The notes under the pieces are model-generated. The model did no database searches. It worked only from the letters and a program-made list of their open reading frames with translations, and was not told the origin of the DNA. Shown one piece after another: positions 57,811 through 64,000 of a stretch of DNA of 64,000 nucleotides (positions are counted from its first letter, which is position 1; each line of letters starts with the position of its first letter). The DNA comes from Clusia tigrina (Eukaryota; Arthropoda; Insecta; Diptera; Clusiidae). The translations under genes were made by a program, and so were the position numbers. The DNA lies in contig OV050030.1 in the NCBI GenBank assembly GCA_920105625.2, forward strand, positions 189,405,887-189,469,886, in the 5' to 3' direction.

Positions 57811-60520
57811 GAGGACGATGTGGACGTAGACCTTGTTCAAGAGCCTTGGCTCGTCAGAGGTAAAGTAAATGGACTCGGGATGGATGTTTATCGCCTCTAC
57901 ATTGCACAGACACAAGGTAAGATTAAAAGGTGTATAGTTGACAAGAAAGATATTAATATTTTTTTTCCAACTCTCTACAGCAGTGGAGACCTTACAACGG
58001 TGGTATGCGAGCACAGGCACAATCCTAGTTTGTTGCTAACGTCCGCATTCTTTCCGTACAATGAGGAAGGACCGCCACCACAGATCTTCCGGCAACTTAT
58101 CGCCTAGGGTAAGTCACGCAGACTGGGCATAGTGGACGGCTGATTTCAAAAGCAAAATTAAGACTGCGAAGAGGGAGCAGTCCTGGCAGCAGTTCTGCGG
58201 AACTCTGGAGTCGGTAAACGAGGCATCAAGGCTTAGGAAAATACTGTCCAGAACCACGACGGTGCTCGGCAGTGTGAAGAAGCAAGATGGCTCTTGGACT
58301 GGCTCCTGTCAAGGGTCCCTGGAAGTTTTGATGGAAATAAACTTTCCGGGTTGCACGGACTCGACCCGTACACCGTCGATACGCAGTCGATAAATCTTCC
58401 ACGTGTTTCAAGAACCGACGTGTTGGATATCGTGACGGAGGACAAAATTGTATGGGCGATAGGCTCCTTCGACCCGTATAAGTCAGCCTGATGGAGTTAT
58501 ACCGGCTATGCTGCAAAATTCTGCTGAGGGCGTGATTCCTCATCTAGTTCACATCTTTCAAGGTGTCCCAAGGATGGGTATGTGCTAAAAATTTGGAGAG
58601 AAGTCAGGGTGGTTTTCATTCCAAAAGCGGCAAAATAAATCACTCTACTGACAGGGATTACATACCAAAAAGTCTCTCATCGTTTATTCTTAAAACACTT
58701 GAGAGACTTATCGATTTGTATATTAGATGGGTTACCAATATTCGCACAATGGATATTGCGCAACACGCATACCGTAAGGGTGGATCAGTGGATAGGGCAC
58801 TTCATGAATTAGTTGGTACCATTGAGAGGTCAATGGACTATAAGGAATACACGATGGTAAGTTTTCTGGATATTGATTACATTCAGGAATGTAAACACAG
58901 AGGCGATCTGCATGGCGCTGGGAGATCACGGAGTCAAGGAACTCATAGTGACACTGATTAACACAATGCTAGTAAGCAGGGTCATCAATGCCACTATGGG
59001 ACGGCCTCGGTGAGTAGGATGACTACAAGGGGTTCGCCACAGGAGGGGATGCTATCACCTCCGCTATGGCTTCTAGTAATAAGAGATTTTAGGACCCTTC
59101 AAAGCAAGGAGAACAAAGGCTGTAGCCTACGCTGATGACGTTGCCATACAAACCCCGGGCAAGTTTTTGTCAACGATTAGCGAAGTCATGGAATCAGCAC
59201 TGGGTGAAATTTCCGGATGAGCTGAGCGAGCGCAACGGCTTAGGAGAGTTAACCCTACTAAGAAGAAACTAGTTTTGTTCTCCAGGAAACAAAAATAACC
59301 TGAGTTCCCTTTGCCAAAGTTAGGTAGGGTAACGTTGAATTTTTCTATAGAAACAAGATACTTAAGTACCATTCTTGAAACCGAGTTAAATTGGAGAAGG
59401 ACAATTGAGGAGAGAACAAAGAAGGGTTTGGCTGCATAATATATACCTGTAAAAGGATTGGGAAAAATGGGGATTGTCAACGTATATTGTGTATGGGATG
59501 TACACTACAATCATTAGACCAATTATCATCTACGGGTCCTTCGTCTGGTGGAAGGCGCTGGGAAGGAAATGTAATCAAAACCGTATTGGAAAATTACAAA
59601 GACTTGGAAGCCTTGGAATTTCAGGGGCTGTAAGTAGCGTGCCTCAAGAAGGTTTAAATATATTAATTCAGCTCTTACCACTAGGGGTGTTCATTCAGGG
59701 TTGTGCCGCCAAGTGTGCTCGCAAACTAAGGAGTGCAACACGGGGAAATCTGCCAACTATGGACACTGTACAATTCTGAGCGAAATAAAACCGAAGGGTC
59801 AAAGGATAGTTACGGCTGAGTTAGAAACGGCTACAGATTACATGACTTCTACTATAGACTTTACAGCTAGAATTCCAACTCTCTATCTAACCAGGGAAGA
59901 TTGGGAGTCAGGCTCTGTAACGGGTAATTCTGACATTATCATCTACACTAATGGCTCAAAGAAGGAGAGTGGAACGGGGGCGAGTGTCTTCTCGGAAGCC
60001 TTGCAGGCAAGACAGTCATATCGGCTGCAGCGTCTTTCAGGCCAAAATCAATGCAATTGAGAAAGCGGCTAGGCTGATACAAAGTAGTACAATTCGACCC
60101 TCGTATGTGACCATCTGTGTGGATACTCATGCGGCGCTTAAGGCAATAGAATCCAAGATAGTTAAATCGAAATTAGTAATGAAATGTCGTAGCTCACTAC
60201 TGAACATTGGACTCCACAAGGTCTCACTTTGCTGGGTTCCCAGACATAGCAATATAGAAGGGAATGAATAAGCGGACGAGATGACCAGAAGGGGATCTGA
60301 AATGGACATTAACGAAGAAGATACCTGAATACAAATCCCGATATGTGAACTGTTTAGGAACATAGATGAATTCACTATTGCGGTGACAAACAAATTATGG
60401 ACTAATCGTGACGACTGTGAAATCTCACGTGCCTTATGGCCTAGGTTAGACATGTAGAGAAAGAAGTTTCTCTTAGGGCTCAATAATCCTGCAGTAAGGG
60501 TGCTTAAGGGGTCATTACCG
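57811..60520 (+). pseudogene. Element C pol: endonuclease start, RT, RNase H, heavily decayed
   Basis: The endonuclease start is at 57820-58107 (VDLVQEPWLVRGKVNGLGMD). Most of the endonuclease is then deleted, and the RT linker follows near 58140-58500 (ASRLRKILSRT). RT fragments include KTLERLIDLYIRW and AQHAYRKGGSVDRALHELVG (58563-58961), a damaged palm motif (SFLDIDYIQE) and AVAYADDVA with YADD at 59129-59140. RT connection at 59474-59779 (TTIIRPIIIYGSFVWWKAL). RNase H pieces: YTNGSKKESGTGASVFSE near 59943-59998, with Asn replacing the catalytic Asp, CVDTHAALKAIESK near 60116 and CWVPRHSNIEGNE before a TAA. Many stops and shifts make this the oldest-looking non-LTR copy. Confidence 0.75.
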
Positions 60521-60825
60521 GGAACTGTGCAATCCCACCAATGCTTCAACGTTGGCGTATTCCGTCGAGCGGGCTATGTTCCCATGATGAAGATAGATAG
60601 AATTGATTCATCACCTTTTATGTCAATGTCCAAGACTACAGTTGAACCGACTTCAATGTTTGGGATCGCGATTCTTCACAAGCCTGACGCTTCTTGCTCA
60701 CTTTCATCTGGAAAACCAAATGGTTTAATAGGGATGGTACTTCGAATGTGTACGGAAATCGAGGTTAAGGACGAGAATGCCTCCTCTTGGCATTTTTGAA
60801 GGCAGTCACAATGGACATAGATGTC
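60521..60825. other. Unassigned stretch between elements C and D
   Basis: A plus frame at 60500-60799 is open, but no domain is recognised; the element C zinc-finger end is missing. The stretch may be element D leader or an unrelated insertion. Confidence 0.4.
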
Positions 60826-63517
60826 TCCGAGTAGATGTGCGAATACCGTATCCATCACTCGAATGCTACTTCTGCCAGCCTGCAGCTCCGTCTTGCAAAA
60901 GGCGGAGTTTACGTTGTCCTGATCCAAGAACCTTGGACACACCAGGGCTTGGTCTGTGGACTCAAGACTAACCATTACAGCTTGCTGCATACCGGAACGG
61001 AGGGAAGACCCAGGTCTTGTATCCTCATTAGGAATAATGTTAGCTCATTTATTCTCCTCAATTACAGCAATTTAACGGCCGTCTGCCTAGAAACTGGCAG
61101 GAAATGATACTGACTGGCGTCGGCCTATATGGCGCATGACCACGAAATTCTTCCGGAAGCCAACCTACAGAAGCTTGTTGTGGATGCAAAGGCTCAACGG
61201 GTGACTACAATTATTTACCGTTTTTGACCAGATTTCAAATTGGAGAGTTCTAGAGGAACACTTCTTTCCGGATCATAGGTTAATCCAGTTTGTTCTTTTA
61301 GATAGGCTTCCTAGCCATACGGCTCTCAGAAATGTCAGGAAAGCAAACTGGGACCTATACAAGGTGACTGAAGCTAGACTACTACCACAGAACCCCACGA
61401 GCATAAGCACGTGTGCGGAAATTGATAAGTCTGTGGAGGTTCTAACGGTTGCTCTTAATAAGGCTCTATTGGTCTCTTGCCCCCTCACTAGACCCAGGGG
61501 GAAACAAAAACCCACATGGTGGGGGGAGGAAATTAGGGGACTCAGACAACACTGTAGGAGACTTTTCAACAGCGCAAAGAAGTCTAGAGATAGTGTAGAC
61601 TGGGCTTTATATAAGGCAGCACTCAGAGCCTTCAAAAGTAAGCTTAGGAAGGCACAGAGAGAATCGTGGCGAAACTTTTGCGGTGACGTAGAAGATATCT
61701 CTGAGACGTCCAGGTTGAGGAAGATCCTATCAACTTCTCCAATGGTACCTAGTTATCTGAGGAAGGAGGATGAATCTTGGCCTTCAAATAGTAATGAGAC
61801 TCTAGAGCTTCTTCTGGAGACTCACTTGCCTGGTTGCTCGAGCACCATTCAGCGGAGAACGAAACCCAGCGGGAATGTAGTTGAAGTCAACTCAGACATT
61901 GTCACGAACCCAAATTTCCAATGGGCTATCCATAGCTTCGAACCATTTAAAGCATCTGTTCCAGATGGTGTATCTCCAATTGAAATTCAGCAGTCAGCGA
62001 ATCTTATAATAGAGTGGCTGTTAAAGATCTATAGTAGTTGTGTATGCTTAGTAGCAGGATAATGAATTCACAGCTGAGAACGTCGTCGCCCAAGAAGCCC
62101 GTGTGCAGAGGCACACCTCAAGGTAAAGTTCTTTCACTCCTACTCTGGAATCTTGCGGTAAATGAGCTGCTTGTTCGGCTGTAGAGGGAAGGAAGAAAAG
62201 TGGTTGCGTACGCGGATGATGTTGCTATTAGTATCTCAGGACATATGTTGAAAATTCTCTCTAAATGGACTACAGACTTTGGGTTGGGGGTTAATCCGAC
62301 CAAAACTAAGCTGGAGCTCTTCACTAGGAAGTATAAAATTTCTCAATTCATAGCTCCAAAACTATTGGGTGTAGATATTGGTATTGTAGAGGAGGCTAAA
62401 GTGATGCTAGATAGAAAACTGATCCAGTCCTTTTTTATGGAGTGCTTGCTTGGTGTACAACCCTGGGTACTACCACTTACAACAGGCTGGTAACAAAGGC
62501 TTGTTTGGCGAAAAAATGGCTGCAAATTCAGCTATAAGGCTAAAAGCTACACATCAATGGTTTGCCGAAAACGTAGGTCATGCGTCTATCTTAAGACGTT
62601 TCGAGGGCATTCCTGACTCTTTTGATTACATCACACCAATTTATGCCTTCAATGGCATCTGCAGGATGTCCATTCCTTCCAGGGACGAATGGAAGAATGG
62701 CAAATCCCCCCTCATACAAAAGGTATTTACATCTACACAGATGTATCCAAGTTACAGAGTAGGGTGGGAGGTAGTGTATTCTCAGAAGATTTGTACATTA
62801 ACATCTCCTTTAGGATGCCCGACCTCTGCCGAGGTCGCAGCTATAGACGCAGCACTGTCTTGGCTAAAGAAGAAGAAAATATCTGGACATAATATTTGCA
62901 TTCTATCCGACAGCCAAGAAGCTTTGCGCTCCCTGGATTCGGCATTTATCACCTCAAAAGCCGTCAAGAGCTACCGCAAATCTTTAGATGAGATAGCTAA
63001 GCAGACCCGTCCCCGGCCACAGAGATATTCCAGATAACTGTAAGGCGGATGAACTTGCCCGTGAGGGTACTACCATACCGATTGAACCAGATAGGTCGAA
63101 CCTCGGAATTCCTATTGCCACATGTAAGCTCTTAATTAATACAATATCATTAGGCATAGCCGGATGCAAAATAGCTAGACAAACCTGGCCAGAAATAAAT
63201 GTCAAGCGCTCAAAGGACTTAGTATCTCTAAATAGACTGAGTATAGGTTCCGTAATTAGTGTCCTAACGGGACACTGGACGTTGGGTACTCACGGGTGCA
63301 GGCTGGGGATTGCCTCTAACGTCTTCTGCAGGAGTTGGATAGACGAGGAGGAGGAAGAGTCCATTGTGCACCTGTTATGTACGTTTCCAGCGTTGTCCAG
63401 AAGGAGGCGCACTTTCCGGTGCGACCACTTTTTGGACTCTTTGGAAGATATTTGAAATAAAAAGATAAGCTCCATCAGCTGCTTCATTAAAAGCTCCAAA
63501 TGGCTGGACCTTTGAAA
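60826..63517 (+). pseudogene. Element D pol: endonuclease, RT, RNase H, zinc finger, decayed
   Basis: Endonuclease start at about 60835-61110 (LAKGGVYVVLIQEPWTHQGL), then a deletion to its end (WRVLEEHFFPDHRLIQFVL near 61240). The open frame 61364-62062 holds the RT linker and fingers start (WWGEEIRGLRQHCRRLFNSA, EPFKASVPDGVSPIEIQQS). The palm A motif is missing through another deletion; the frame near 62100-62440 resumes with CRGTPQGKVLSLLLWNLAVN and VAYADDVA (YADD 62209-62220). RNase H pieces follow: IYTDVSKLQSRVGGSVFSED near 62731, AEVAAIDAALSW and ILSDSQEALRSLDSAF in frame 62450-63037, then ADELAREGTT near 63046. The C-terminal finger near 63328-63400 has CRSW instead of CRSC. Stop at about 63517. 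Confidence 0.8.
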
Positions 63518-63609
63518 GGGAAGGGACTTGTTGTCTCATGCGATATCACAAGGGGTCAATGATGACCTAAGTACGCCCTTCAGGCGGTCAATATACCTAC
63601 CTACCTACC
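63518..63609 (+). repeat. Element D 3' UTR and (TACC)4 tail
   Basis: Short 3' UTR ending in four tacc repeats at 63594-63609, followed by unrelated AT-rich sequence. A tandem-repeat end instead of poly(A) matches the style of element A. Confidence 0.75.
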
Positions 63610-64000
63610 GAAAGCAGAAATAAATCTCCTAATTAACAGCAATATAAGAGAATCCAATAAATATATCAAATCCATATTTTGCAGGTTTAATATTCAGTAG
63701 CCATACAGCTAACGGTAACAGTGAAAAATTTACAAAGAATGCAATCATAAATACTAGATTCCCTTATAAATAATCACCTCGATAAAGTTATCCGTTATTG
63801 TTGACTCTAAAGCAACTATAAGGTCACTCAGATTGAACTTCACTTGCCATCATCACTACAATTGTTACAAAAAAAAAAAAAAAAACCGATACAGAAATAC
63901 AAACTAATAAAGGTAACGGACTCAATATAATTTTACTATTGGCTGAGCATGACTAATTTGAGATTTTACATTTGGTTCCCATAGCCAACTTATAAACAAT
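63610..64000. other. AT-rich flank, no gene recognised
   Basis: AT-rich sequence with an 18-nt A run at 63869-63886. Two short minus-strand frames look protein-like: a hydrophobic one starting at about 63753 (MIAFFVNFSLLPLAVWLLNI) and another (WQVKFNLSDLIVALESTITD) ending just before it. Neither is long enough to assign. Confidence 0.5.

Overview
The window is repeat-dominated insect nuclear DNA, most likely dipteran, with no recognisable intact host gene. Nearly every coding trace comes from four kinds of retroelement: non-LTR elements that carry an RNase H domain (LOA/I-like), a copia-like fragment on the minus strand, one structurally complete BEL/Pao LTR retrotransposon with an env-like gene, and a short stretch of bacterial-type DNA that looks like Wolbachia. 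The species cannot be fixed from the sequence. The repeat mix and the Wolbachia-like piece fit a fly with a history of Wolbachia infection.

Bases 1-47168 form a head-to-tail tandem array of a composite unit. Five full periods measure 9162, 9162, 9164, 9186 and 9190 bp, followed by a partial sixth; the left end of the array lies outside the window. Each unit reads, left to right: the 3' end of non-LTR element A, a ~956 bp AT-rich spacer, a 5'- and 3'-truncated copia-like pol fragment on the minus strand, a truncated non-LTR element B, then the 5' part of the next element A. The same internal deletions and frameshifts recur in every unit, so the array arose by copying an already dead composite, not by repeated insertion. 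Shared small variants are distributed discordantly among copies, which points to unequal crossing-over or gene conversion. The rightmost copy of A is the only one that keeps a 186-bp piece of RNase H.

Bases 47182-56194 are a BEL/Pao element on the minus strand, inserted 13 bp beyond the array edge. Both LTRs are 479 bp and differ at five positions. There is a perfect 5-bp target duplication (gtatg), a primer-binding site matching tRNA-Trp, and a G-rich polypurine tract. Its gag, protease, reverse transcriptase, RNase H, integrase and env-like gene are all present but broken by frameshifts and a stop. Between the primer-binding site and gag, about 0.8 kb (54740-55537) has been replaced by, or filled with, bacterial-type DNA: the first ~126 codons of a NuoE-type NADH dehydrogenase subunit and a divergent small reading frame. 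This is the most unusual observation in the window.

Bases 56200-63609 hold two further decayed RNase-H-bearing non-LTR elements (C and D) on the plus strand. D ends in a (TACC)4 tail. Bases 63610-64000 are AT-rich flank without a recognised gene. Nothing here appears able to act as an autonomous element; the interest lies in the rearrangements: bacterial DNA inside a retrotransposon, and amplification of a mixed-retroelement unit.
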